Source: Cercis canadensis
Taxonomy: Eukaryota > Streptophyta > Magnoliopsida > Fabales > Fabaceae
Length of the DNA stretch: 64,000 nucleotides
Reading direction: 5' to 3'
NCBI GenBank assembly: GCA_003255065.1
Contig: QAOA01006931.1
Coordinates: 811,708-875,707, forward strand
The notes under the pieces are model-generated. The model saw only the letters and a list, made by a program, of their open reading frames with translations, was not told where the DNA came from and searched no databases. This document shows positions 46,382 to 57,112 of the stretch, in pieces (position 1 is the first letter of the stretch; every line of letters begins with the position of its first letter). Both the position numbers and the translations under genes were made by a program.

Positions 46382-48906
46382 TTAAGAACGATTTAAAAAT
46401 GCTTTAACCTTTCGGAATTCAGTTGGGTATATTAGCACAGAATCTAAACAAAGGCCACCTTTGGTGTGCGTGCAATCAATTTGAATCATTGAGAATTTAA
46501 TTTTTGTTGATGCATTGCCATTGCCAACCACAAAATCGCCTGCATGGTAATAACTCCATTCCCCAACTCCTTTAAGAAAACTCTGGGAAGCAACGCATTG
46601 CCCATCTGAAGTCCATAGCTGGAATCTTACAGGCTTTATGTCCCATCCATGAACATTCTCAGTATTGCAGACTCGTCGTCCAAACCTCTTGGAGGCTCGC
46701 CCTAGATGTATTCTGAAGAATATGCTATATGTTCCTGCTGGAAATGGGAACTCAACTTCCCCATCAACTTCAAACCACCAGATTTGCTGTAGATATGCCA
46801 CACTACCAAATCTGCAACCAATAGAGACAACTCTGGTTTAATTCCAATTCTCTATTAAATTACATTTTTCTTTTGGCAATAAAACTATATGACTAGCATC
46901 ATCAATGACAATAACACAGGAAGAAGGAACACATTCAGATTCATTGTTCTGAATCAAGGACTGCTATCCATGGGTTTTCTTCTTCATTAACATCTAAATC
47001 TTTCTTCCACAACAACGTTTTGGGATATGTATATGCATACCATAATATATATGTGTTTGTTAATCCATAGTAATTCAAGCACAATAATTTATGAAGCTTA
47101 GTTTCATTAACTTATATTCCAACATAGTTCTCATTTCTTTTCATATTGACTTTATTCTGCAACATGCAGAACATTGGAAGACCATAACTTGTCAAGAACA
47201 AAGTGCGGTCAATACAGAACAGTACCAAAAGGTACAAGTGTGACACCAAGGAGGTTGAATTTACAATTTAACATGCATTTACAGTACAACCTGATGATAT
47301 TACAAGACTACTGAACATGAAAAGGATGGATACAAATAGCCACCCAAATAGCCACCCAAATATCCTAAGTCATGATGGACTGCTACAACCTTCCCAATTA
47401 GCCCCTTTTACTATTAGCTTCACGCATAAAAATATTTTCTTGGAATGCATATGTACATTAAACTCCATCATATGATTGAAATGATTTGATCATCTCAATG
47501 ACTACAATTCTTGAAAGAATACGCAGATTTCATAGCGCACAACGAATTCAAATCAATTCCAAGAGTTGCAGAAGCATAGGTATTAGCTGTTGACAAAAAC
47601 CTGAATAAGTAAAAACGCACTCTTGGAAAATATAAAGATCCGACTTCTAGAAGGAAAGAGAAAAATAATAGAGTTAGCAATAAAAGGATCAGTATAAACT
47701 AGCCAACAATGTATAAACTCATGAACAGACCAAAAATGTGATATAATTTCAAAATCCCAGACTTATTTACAGAATCGCTAACTGGCACTAAAAAGAGGTG
47801 GAGTAAGAAAATTAGAATTGACTTAAGACAACGACATAACCTACTTTGGCGAGTTCGACAGAAGACATCCTCCATAACGCTCGAACTTTCATAAGCCATC
47901 TAAAAAATACTACTACCTGATAAGAAACAGAACCGTTCTCTCATTGTTATTTTGAAGAATCTCACCTAGATTCTTCAGTAGGGATACGATTCCAATATCT
48001 TCGATCATCAATCCCAGTTATAGATAGTCCCTCGGATGATATGGACAAACAAAGTTTACCGGTGCTTCTGTCCACCCAAAATTTCTGCAAAATTCCATTT
48101 ATTCAAATCCATCAAGGATGCTGGACACACCAAAAATAATCTAGTTCTTCATTTGGAAAGAAAAATACTTAGTAAGCCATACCCATGTAATCAAATCCTT
48201 AAATTTCTTTTATGACTGTGTGAAGTTATTTATCCCAAAGAAAATTAGATGAGAAATAGTATGGAGCAAGAGAACCCATCCCCAAGCCTATCAAACAAGA
48301 GACTAGCAATTCATATTTTCAATCCCTTCATCTTGCACAAATTTTCATCAACCCGTTGGAACACAAATCCATGTGATGGTAGACGGAGGCATAACTCTCT
48401 CCCCATCTCCTACCCTCAAATTCCAAATCTCAGGATCTGAGCCTCAACAATTTTGAAATATTTGGGAAAACCGGCATAGAAATACTTGCTCCTAAATGAA
48501 ATCTATTTTTTTTTGGTTGTATTTTTGAAGAAGTTCACAGAATCACAATATTGGATGAGATGACTAGAGATGAATGGATTGATACCTTGGTCCCTCCATC
48601 AAAAGTATTTAGTCGACACAGTCTTGTATAAATTCCTCTCTTGCCCAAATTGCTCGTAAAATCATCGGAGATTTTTTTGACAAGAAGATCGTAATTGGGG
48701 GGCAACTTGGATTCCCACACGAAATCGGCCCAGGAAGCACCACGAAAAGTGCGATTCAACCTAGCTAGTTTACAAATCTGGGGAGGATCCATATATTCGA
48801 GAATCAAAGCCACGCAGCTCTCCGGTAATTCCCCCAAAGTGGGTTTGGATGGCACAATCCGAGAGCCAATTTGGTCTGCGTGCGAGGATGAAAATGCGAC
48901 ACCCAT
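46382..48906 (-). CDS. F-box protein PP2-A12/A13-like (F-box + phloem lectin domain), 3 exons
   Basis: Exons 48906-48586, 48084-47966 and 46811-46382 give 321+119+430 nt, or 289 residues. It starts MGVAFSSSHADQIGSRIVPS. The F-box is at about residues 25-70 (LGELPESCVALILEYMDPPQ, CKLARLNRTFRGASWADFVW). The Nictaba/PP2 lectin-like domain fills about 107-289: KFWVDRSTGKLCLSISSEG, IDDRRYWNRIPTEESRFGSV, YLQQIWWFEVDGEVEFPFPA, GTYSIFFRIHLGR, WDIKPVRFQLWTSDGQC, GEWSYYHAGDFVV, DCTHTKGGLCLDSVLIYP. Such proteins are SCF E3 substrate receptors that may read glycans or glycoproteins. The F-box links to SKP1/ASK; the target is unknown. The two introns (501 and 1154 nt) are GT-AG and the phases close. Confidence 0.95.
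46812..47965 (-). other. Intron 2 of the PP2-A gene
   Basis: The donor GTGAGA follows GAATCTAG at 47966 and the acceptor TTGCAG precedes ATTTGGTAG at 46811. No embedded gene seen. A 13-bp direct repeat, AGCCACCCAAATA, occurs around 47338-47363. Confidence 0.75.
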
Positions 48907-50299
48907 GAAAAAGAATCGGAACAGAGGGAGAGAGGCCTAGAATTTTCGAAAAGCCTGAAGAAATGCGTTTCATACATAGAGGAGAGGGAGAGAATGAAAA
49001 TGGTGGCAAGTTGGGTTCTTTTGTACAATGACGCGTACCAGTTGTTGTAGGTGGAGTTTGTTTGTTTGTTTCCTTAGAAAACGAAGGTGACAGCGGGTTC
49101 TGATTTGGACGGAAAGCAGACGAACAGAGGACGACGATGATGAATGACGGTAAATAAAGATGGACTCAATCAGTATATTTTATTTGATTTGGGTTGAATT
49201 TGATATATTTGTGGTACACAAATATCTGGTTTTAAAATATCCGAAATTAGACCTCAGATTTTTTGGATGTAGTAAATAATATAGTATTTAGCATTTAATT
49301 ACAGCTAGATTTAGATCATGACTAATGAAGTAATAATCAATGTATAATCCCAAATTCATATGTATCTTTCACCTTTTTTTTTATACTTTTAGTTATAATT
49401 TTAATTTTAAACAAAAATCTATAAATTATTTTACGGGTATTTTACGATACTACGTAAGTATGTCATACTACATTGACGTAGCAAATATATATAATTTTTA
49501 TATTTTATTATATATAAAATATAATTTATTTAATTTTTTAAATAAATTTAAAAATAATTAATTTATACACATATTATTCATTTATTGATTATTCTTATAA
49601 TATAACATACTACATAAATACTAAAAATATTTAAGAAACCTCCATTATTTCAATATAACTCAATTACAAAATATTAGAACACGTATACCTACGTGTAACC
49701 CCTTTACTTGGTATTCAAGTATGTTGACTTTTTCTCTGTATTTTTTCTAATGCCGTTATGCCTCACCAGAATCTTCAATATTCAAAAAGCAACCGGCCCA
49801 AATGGACGGCTTTGGCTTTTCTTCTTAAAAAAATCAACAGGATTAATAGTTAACATATGGCCATTTCTTTGCGCATAAATAATAAGCATGTGGTTCTTGC
49901 TGAATTTGTGACAAAATTATTTAATCAAAGTATATATTTTCTCATCTCCAACTACGTCGTACTGGTACAAATATGAATGATTATGATGTCAAGGAAATAT
50001 GTGCTTGTCTGTATTTCTTTTTCTTAATAGTGAAAGGAAACGAGTGGTTTGGATTCCTTCCCCTGGAATTTAAAACCACCAGAGAAACATTCTAGACCAA
50101 TGCGACTTGTACACATCAGCAGAAAAATATAGCCACCTCAACGTGCTTCTGAGTCAGCTCGACAACATGTCAACCATGTATTCATTCTATTTGCTGACTT
50201 TTGACACATGTCGGATTGCATGCAACTGGTCGTCTAAATAAATAAGTGTGGAAAAAAAAAATGTTAGGATTTGAAATTACTCGTTAATTTTTATTTTTG
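48907..50299. other. Promoter side of the PP2-A gene and AT-rich intergenic DNA
   Basis: No further gene recognised. The sequence becomes very AT-rich between about 49340 and 49680. Confidence 0.5.
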
Positions 50300-50667
50300 A
50301 GTAAAACTCTTTTTTAGTCCTTGAAAAATGTAGTCACTGACAAATTTGTCCTCCAAAAATTTTCAGTGACAAATTGGTCCTTGAATTATTATTTTGCTAA
50401 CAAATTAGTCCTTCGATAGACAAGATAAGTGAAAAGAAAATGAGGGCTTGAATGAGAAAATGAAGGCTTAAACATAACTAGGCAAGATCAGTGAAAAAAA
50501 TTTAGGAAAGGGGTCTGCAGGAGTCCAGAACTTTTCTCATTAAAGTATTAGAGGACTAATTTGTCAGATAGAATAATAATTCAAGAACTAATTTGTCACT
50601 GAAAATTTTTGGAGGATGAATTTGTTAGTAACTACATTTTTCAAAGACTAAAAAAGGGTTTTACTCT
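50300..50667. mobile_element. MITE with long terminal inverted repeats (arms about 115 bp)
   Basis: The left arm starts AGTAAAACTCTTTTTTAGTC at 50300 and the right arm reverse-complements to AGTAAAACCCTTTTTTAGTC. Both continue with TTGAAAAATGTAGT, ACAAATT, CCTCCAAAAATTTT, AGTGACAAATT, TTGAATTATTATT and ACAAATTAGTCCT. About 130 bp of unrelated DNA separates the arms. No transposase frame. Flanks are AT-rich and a target duplication is not clear. The termini resemble small plant Mutator-like or unclassified MITEs. Confidence 0.82.
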
Positions 50668-52372
50668 ATATTTTTTTTTAATTTTAACTCGAGCAGATGA
50701 GTAGATGAACTTTTTTAATATATTACTTTTGCAGTTAGTGGCTGAAAATAAATGGAAATTAATACCCTATTTTGGATGCACATTAGTTAATCTGATTCAT
50801 TAATATATTTGCTTGACAATGTTAATGATGGCTTGGTTGGTTCTTTTTGGCAAGTATTGTGAGTGGAGGTAGGAAAGAAAAGGGGTAAGGGAAACAAGAG
50901 CTTTAAAGGACAAAATAAAATTGACTGCCACTTGCATCTCAAATCTTAATTTGTTAGCGGTGGAGGATTGGATTATGCAGAATGTGTGTGTGGACTGTCG
51001 AATTAGCACTGAAGCTCCAACACCAACATCTGTATTGACTACTCACTACTGAGATACTTTTCTATTGCATCTTTTCTTGTACACCAAAACTAGCTATTAA
51101 TACATGGGACGAGAGGAGAAATTGTGAAAAGAATTCCCATTTTTCTTGTAATTTAAGCCTAATTACTCTTCACTTTTTCTTTTTTCATTATGGTTTTTGG
51201 TTTCTAGTTGGCCTGGTTTGTCTTGTTTAAGGCTAAATCTTGTACGGTTTCATTCAAACAGTGATGGAGTGAAAACAAATCTGAATCCAGTACAAGGTTG
51301 CTGATCAGTCCTCAACTTACCTCATAATCTTGTATCCACCTTATCAAAGCAATAACCTCCAAATCTTAGAGGGATTACAACCATGATGGAGATGATGGAA
51401 CTATCTCTTAAAAGGATTTTGACGAAGACATTAGCGGCCATTGCCTGAAGTTATTACTCGCTTTCTGTCCCCTTGGTAGGCCACGCTGACGTTCTACAAC
51501 TTGCAAGGCAGTGTCATCAAAGAGTCATATACTATTTCCCAGTTGCTCCAATCCAATATTCTAAAGTTATGATACCCTTTTTCCTCATATCTCCCTAATA
51601 AATTGCTAAGAGTCCTAAAAATATCTTCCATGTCATAATAGATAGTGACGGCAACTGCACTTGCATGCGCAGAATAATACATATGATTCCTGTTTTGTTC
51701 CACAATTTTGTAAGATTTCCCTACCATGCGTGGATCGTTAATTATTTTATATTCTAAGGTTCGTTTTATTCCCTATCTCCCAGTAAGAAAAGAAAAAAAG
51801 ATAATTGATTAGCTTTTTAGAATAGTTCTAGTTCTTTTTTATTTTTATTTTTTGCCATAATAGTTCAAGTTCTAATAATCTAAACCATCCTATTCAAATG
51901 CAACTTATAATCAAGAAACTTGAAACCAATGTAAGGTAATTGCAAAACGAATAACAGATATAAGAATGACATAAATCAACTGAATTCATTTCACATATAA
52001 CAACTGACCAAATTTCCAATTACATGGCTTCTCATATACTTAGTGACCCTTTGCAAAAGAGAAGAAATGACCCGACAGGGAAAGAATTTCAGCTTACATA
52101 AAGAATCAAAGAATGAAGAGAAAATGACTCCAAATGTATCTGACCTGACATCTAGAAATCTGGCCTATAAAAGAAGAAGAGAGAAACCAGTATCCACTAT
52201 ATATTCATAGAAATTGTACCAAGTAATTTTTGAACTGGCAAATCTTATCTGCAACAAAGAATGAAAGAATAATGACCAATTTTTCTACCTACAAAGAATA
52301 ATAATACTCTATCCTTTTTTCTTTTCTGTGTGGAAGAATGGTGTATGAAGAAAAGAAAACCCAGGGAAATCA
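50668..52372. other. Intergenic, 3' flank of the SCL28 gene
   Basis: No gene supported. A 77-codon minus-strand frame at 51494-51727 has no recognisable family. The last few hundred bases are the likely SCL28 3' UTR. Confidence 0.5.
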
Positions 52373-54457
52373 TCAAGTCTGGTGAGTAAAAGAGGATGAA
52401 CTCCCTGCAGCATCAACTGGTGCCCATGCTGAGACTGTGTACAGAGGCTGATCTAGCCAACCCAGAGTAAGTGCTGCTGCTCCTTCTTGTTGCTGCTCCT
52501 GCTTCTTCACATTATAATTGTCACAAGAATACATCTTCAACAAAAATTGACTCTGAATCATTTCCCTCTCAGTAACTCCCATGCATCGAAACCCTCCTTG
52601 CTCCATCATCTTCCTCCAATTCTGAAAACTCTGGTGCCGCTCGAACCTGTCGCTTCCTTCGCAAGCAATGATATTCCTGATCTCCCGGGCATACATCTCC
52701 TCTATTTTAATTCTGACGGGACTTCCTAGAGGAAGGTCGCAGTGGTCAATCGAATCAAATAGAGCAGAGTAATACTTCAAGGAATTGCAGACTCTATTTT
52801 CCAACCTGGGGTTGTTGTGCTCTGACTCTTGCTCTGCCACAAGGACAATGGTTGGATTTGTGCTACGAATGAGTCCCAAGAAATCCCTGAGTGCTCCTCC
52901 ATTCCCATCATAAAGCGTCTTGTGGAGCTGGAAAACACAATTCACAGCTACACTCTCATGTTCCTTCACATGAAGCATCCAAAGCCTCACATCCTCCAAC
53001 CTGTCCACAACTGGGTGAAACTCAAAGGGAAGGTTCAATGCTTCAGCAAATCCAGCAAGTCTATCTCCTGTTTCATTCAGCTCTTGCTTGGACTCGCCAA
53101 TACCCGTGATTCTAACATGGCTTGGAGGATTCGTCCTAGAAGCCAAGCTCTGAAACAAGCTAGGCCATTGAAGCCCTTGTTTGATGTCGAAATCTATAAT
53201 GTGAACCCTGTCTTTCCCTTCAAAAGCCCTCAGCAGTATCTCATTTGATGTGAAATGAAGAAACTTGGGGATTGGGCTGACCTGGTTTAGAAGCCTTAAT
53301 GCGGAGGCAGTGTCGTCGTCCACTCTATCTAGCTCCCGAGGTGTGGTAATATGAAAAATGTGAGGCCAAAGCCTTGTAACACGGACAGCCAAGGCTTCAG
53401 TAAAATAAGCACAAAGACGGCTTATAGTGGTTCCCCTTGGAGACGCGAGATCACCCAATTTGGCTATGAAATGATTGATTGCAGCTACATTCTTCGACCC
53501 AATAGCGTCAACACAAGCTGTAAGAAGGCTGACAAGCTCAAATCCCCGATGCTCTTCTTGGTTATCCTCCTCCCCTGTCTCCACCTCTGTGCCTTCGTGG
53601 GGATAAGGATTCCCTGACCCATTACCCACTCCGTGCTCCGAGGCATTCTCATTTAACCTCTGGCTCTGGCTCTGGCTTTGGCTTTGGCTTTGGCTTTCTG
53701 ATGAAGTATTGGAAACTGAGGCTTCCTTTACGGGTCGCTGGCTACTCTCACCATCCTTCTCAACTAGGTCTGTGATCTCAGTTACAACAGACTGCACCCA
53801 GGGATGATTTGATAAAGGCAAAGGTGCAGAGACCACTTCAGAAGGCACAAAACAGAGCCTATCTTCTTCCCCGGAACAAGTGAGAGAGAAAGGAAGTGAA
53901 GGGTTAAGGCCTGCTGCTAAACTCTGAACTGACCTAGGCATCTCAAGACCAGGCTGAAACCAACAAAAGTTGCCAGCAGCCATTTGGCCTAAACTCAAAC
54001 TATCCCCTCCTTCAAGAATATCATCGGATTTCCCATTATCACTCCCTCTGCTACCCTTTTTCCTCTTGGCCCTGTTGATGAATGCCTCATCCGTGGATCC
54101 CTGCTCTGCGAGTCTCTTCAAACTCTTACCCTTCTCCCAAAACTCATCCTTGATCTCAACAAATGCGGTCTGTGCAGTGGTAGCCTGAGTCGTTGTTGCC
54201 AATGGTGGTAGTCGAATGTTGTGCTTAAGAGAACAAGTGCTGGACTTTGCTTCGATCGGCTTCTCCACTGAAACGCCCACCGGCCTTAAGGGCTGCGAAC
54301 GCGACGTGTCTTTCCGCGGGAAGCTACATGGCAAGTCCAGTCTCTGCGTGCTCATTGAAGGCAGCTGAAAATGGCAGGCTTGAAACTGTGCAGATGCTTC
54401 ACTCCTCAATCTATGCCTTGGTGACAACAATGTAGAACTAGAACACCCAGCCAACAT
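52373..54457 (-). CDS. SCL28: GRAS transcription factor SCARECROW-LIKE 28
   Basis: An intronless coding region of 694 residues. The start MLAGCSSSTLLSPRHRLRSE and the MSTQRLDLPCSF, CSLKHNIRLPPLATT, GKSLKRLAE and LPFSLTCSGEEDRLCFVPSE blocks are the SCL28-specific N-terminal marks. A simple SQ-dipeptide run (six SQ pairs) precedes the GRAS domain. The domain occupies about residues 306-690. LHRI starts FELVSLLTACVDAIGSKNVA. VHIID is at about 418 (VHIIDFDIKQGLQWPSLFQS). PFYRE carries FEFHPVVDRLEDVRLWMLHV. SAW carries GWLDQPLYTVSAW at about 673. Arabidopsis SCL28 is a G2/M-expressed regulator acting with AtSMOS1 to set cell size and is a MYB3R target. Family identity is clear; the same role here is inferred and is supported by MSA elements upstream. 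Confidence 0.97.
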   Translation of the reverse strand: MLAGCSSSTLLSPRHRLRSEASAQFQACHFQLPSMSTQRLDLPCSFPRKDTSRSQPLRPVGVSVEKPIEAKSSTCSLKHNIRLPPLATTTQATTAQTAFVEIKDEFWEKGKSLKRLAEQGSTDEAFINRAKRKKGSRGSDNGKSDDILEGGDSLSLGQMAAGNFCWFQPGLEMPRSVQSLAAGLNPSLPFSLTCSGEEDRLCFVPSEVVSAPLPLSNHPWVQSVVTEITDLVEKDGESSQRPVKEASVSNTSSESQSQSQSQSQSQRLNENASEHGVGNGSGNPYPHEGTEVETGEEDNQEEHRGFELVSLLTACVDAIGSKNVAAINHFIAKLGDLASPRGTTISRLCAYFTEALAVRVTRLWPHIFHITTPRELDRVDDDTASALRLLNQVSPIPKFLHFTSNEILLRAFEGKDRVHIIDFDIKQGLQWPSLFQSLASRTNPPSHVRITGIGESKQELNETGDRLAGFAEALNLPFEFHPVVDRLEDVRLWMLHVKEHESVAVNCVFQLHKTLYDGNGGALRDFLGLIRSTNPTIVLVAEQESEHNNPRLENRVCNSLKYYSALFDSIDHCDLPLGSPVRIKIEEMYAREIRNIIACEGSDRFERHQSFQNWRKMMEQGGFRCMGVTEREMIQSQFLLKMYSCDNYNVKKQEQQQEGAAALTLGWLDQPLYTVSAWAPVDAAGSSSSFTHQT
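53659..53698 (-). repeat. Coding 6-bp microsatellite (Ser-Gln repeat) in SCL28
   Basis: AGCCAA/AGCCAG units, six in a row on the coding strand, encode SQSQSQSQSQSQ between SSE and RLNEN. The tract lies in the disordered N-terminal part ahead of the GRAS domain. Confidence 0.9.
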
Positions 54458-55167
54458 CCTCTATAGCCTTCCAATTTTCTTTTCTACTTGTGTTTAATTC
54501 ACCCACCCTATGCTGTTGCTTCTTTTCCCTATCTCTCTCTATCTATTTTAAACTTAAAAGCAAGTATGGAAATGTATGGTTTTTCTGTATAACCTCTACA
54601 AATTCATCTATAACTTTTTTATGTGTATGTGAAGAGCAAAAATGCAGAGAGACAGACTATGTGAGTGTGTGAATTTTTTTTTCAAAAGAAACAGGAATCC
54701 GCTTAAATCAAAAAACAAAACAAAAGAAAAAGGAATCCGATGAATACCACCAAAAACAAACAGAAAAACAATCAATCAAATCAGAGTGCTTCTTTACAAA
54801 TCCGAGTGTTCCTATATGAATCTGTAAATGCAATAAAGAATGTGAAAAAAGAATCCCCACCCGAAAAGAATGAAAGAATCAAAAGACCTACGAAAGAAAA
54901 CGATCATCGGATTCCAGAAACATTCAAGAAAGGGACATTAGAAAGTGCTCTGTTTTTTGTTTATGAAGGGAGAAATAGAAACATACTCCTTCAAATTTGT
55001 GGCTGAAATCCTGAGAAATGTTCAAACCCATATTAGCAGTTGAAACGTTCAACAAGTCCGTCATGGCGAAGACTGAATCCGCTGGAGCAAAAACCAGAAA
55101 TCCCACCTCTGAATACACTTTAGACATGCATGAAAAACCGATGATCAAGAAACACCCTTCAGTACTC

Positions 55168-55215
55168 ACTTACCCAAAAGAAACATAAACCGTAAAAGAC
55201 TTGTGCTTTTATATA
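55168..55215 (-). promoter_or_regulatory. SCL28 TATA box and probable 5'-UTR splice donor
   Basis: Read on the minus strand, TATATAAAA lies at 55215-55207. A consensus donor GTAAGTGAG follows TTTTGG at 55173, about 715 nt above the ATG. Together they suggest transcription starting near 55180 and a leader intron ending shortly before 54457. The acceptor is not resolved, so the intron is inference. Confidence 0.45.
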
Positions 55216-55458
55216 CTGAGGCCTCCCTCCATCTTTCTTTCTTCACCACTCCAAGTGATGCCTCTCCTCTAGTCTACCAGTTCCAAGGCTGTCTCCATCA
55301 TTGCTCTTCTTTTCTGGGCCTACGAGTGATTTGATTTACCAGCAATGCATCGGAGACAAAAGAAAAAGAATAAGATGAGGCGGCGTGAACAAAGATACGG
55401 GAAGCTTCCCCCTTGACCGTAGGATACAGATCAAACGGTACAGAGCTAAGGTCTTATA

Positions 55459-55603
55459 TGACCGTTGTAGCATGTCGGTGAAATATGACCGTTAGGGATG
55501 GGAGTTGGTGTACGGAAGGCGTTTTGGGTTGGAGAGTTTTCTCGTGCCCCTCACGCAGGCCACACGTGCCTGTCCCCTGATATCCGTTCACTTGACCGTT
55601 GGG
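55459..55603 (-). promoter_or_regulatory. Cluster of MSA (mitosis-specific activator) elements upstream of SCL28
   Basis: On the SCL28 strand, CCTAACGGTCA (55496-55486) and CCCAACGGTCA (55603-55593) match the MSA consensus YCYAACGGYYA at every position. TACAACGGTCA (55469-55459) misses one base. All three face the same way as SCL28 and lie about 245-390 nt above the TATA-like box. MSA elements are bound by three-repeat MYB (MYB3R) proteins and drive G2/M expression. Confidence 0.75.
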
Positions 55604-57112
55604 TTGCATCATCGTCATATTCGCTTTCTTCGTAAAAAGAAAATTCCACGTTAGGGGGCACGTGGCGCATGGATACCCCGTACAACTGGATCTTTTGAGG
55701 ACTTGACTCCGCTTTAGTTAGTTTTATGTTGGAATATCAATAGCAGCCACAAAGATGAACATTAAAAAAAAAAAAAAAAAATTTACAGTACCATAGATAT
55801 CTCATTTTATATTGAACTAGTAAATATATATCGTCAAAATATTTTTTTTATTTTTTATTAGATAATAAATATAATTTATCATATTTTTTTTAAAGAAATT
55901 CAAAAATTATTAATTATATATGTCATTTATATATTAATTATTTTTATGTGATATAACATATCATATTTGTACCAAAAATATCCAAAATATATATAAAAAA
56001 AAAACAGTTTATGCTAAAACTATACTTTCACGTTTAGGGAATTTTCTGTTTTATTTCCTTCTTTTTGCGTTTTTGGCTGAGGTAAGAAGTTTCCCAATCG
56101 CCAAGATTGGTAACATTAGGGGGGAAAAAATATGATATATAAAAATAAGAGGAGTAAATATACACAAAAGTATTCCTTTTACGTTTTGTCTTGCTTTTTT
56201 TTTTTTTTTTATAACATAAAAGTAAAGCCAAGGCCATTTTTTCTTTGTTGCCTTTCCTTTTAATTGTTAGTTAAGAACAATTTAAAAGTTACTAAATATG
56301 ATCTAATGATGAGAGATTTAAGTAATATGCAAGAAGTCATGAATTTGAATTTTCTTGTCATTATATAACAAAATAAAAATAAAAATAAAAACAATTAGAT
56401 GGCTCATATGGAAAAAATTAAATAAACGAATTTTCTTTAACTCAAATAAAAATGGAATGAATAACCGATTGAATCAAGTTCAATTTTGTGCAATGATATG
56501 GCCAACGGATTCTCATTTGAATTAGCAAAGGTAAAGAAAAAGGGTAAGTATTCTGGTTATGGGGCTCGAGTATATGCCACTTTTGGCTATGACATGTCTC
56601 CAGGTGGACTTAGATTTTTCAAAGAGGGGGTTTGAGAAGAGGGAGGGAGTGTGTATCATGAAATACTAGCCACTCATTTCAGCAACAAGTGACATTTAAG
56701 TTATTTAAATTTAAGTGATCTCTATTTCTTTTTTGGTCAATATACTTTAGTTGTGTACAGTTACCACGCGCGTAACAATAAACGAGTAATTAATATTCCA
56801 TATACATCAATACCCATTTTTTGAATGTAGAATTGGCCAAACTAATGACAGAAAGATTGTGCAGCTTCTTTAAAGCATGAAAGAACTACCTTGTATCTTA
56901 ACCATATACAAGACATTCCCCACAAAAGATTTGCCATCACTGGTAAAAGCCGTGATGGTTCTGTACTCATGAATGTTGATATTGTAGAACTGAAATTAAC
57001 TTCATGCAAACAGCACAAACCCAGATCGAAATGCCAATCGGTGTGTATCGATTCATATATTAACAAAATAAAACTTCAATTCATTGTTATCTGGAAATCT
57101 GGAGTCACAGCA
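55604..57112. other. Intergenic, between the SCL28 promoter and the PUX 3' end
   Basis: A CACGTGGC box lies at 55659-55666 and poly-A or poly-T tracts near 55764-55781 and 56194-56210. The rest is AT-rich with no gene. The last stretch is the 3' flank of the PUX gene. Confidence 0.5.

Noticed and set aside
51494-51727. 77-codon minus-strand frame
   Set aside because: No recognisable family, no splice partner; likely chance.
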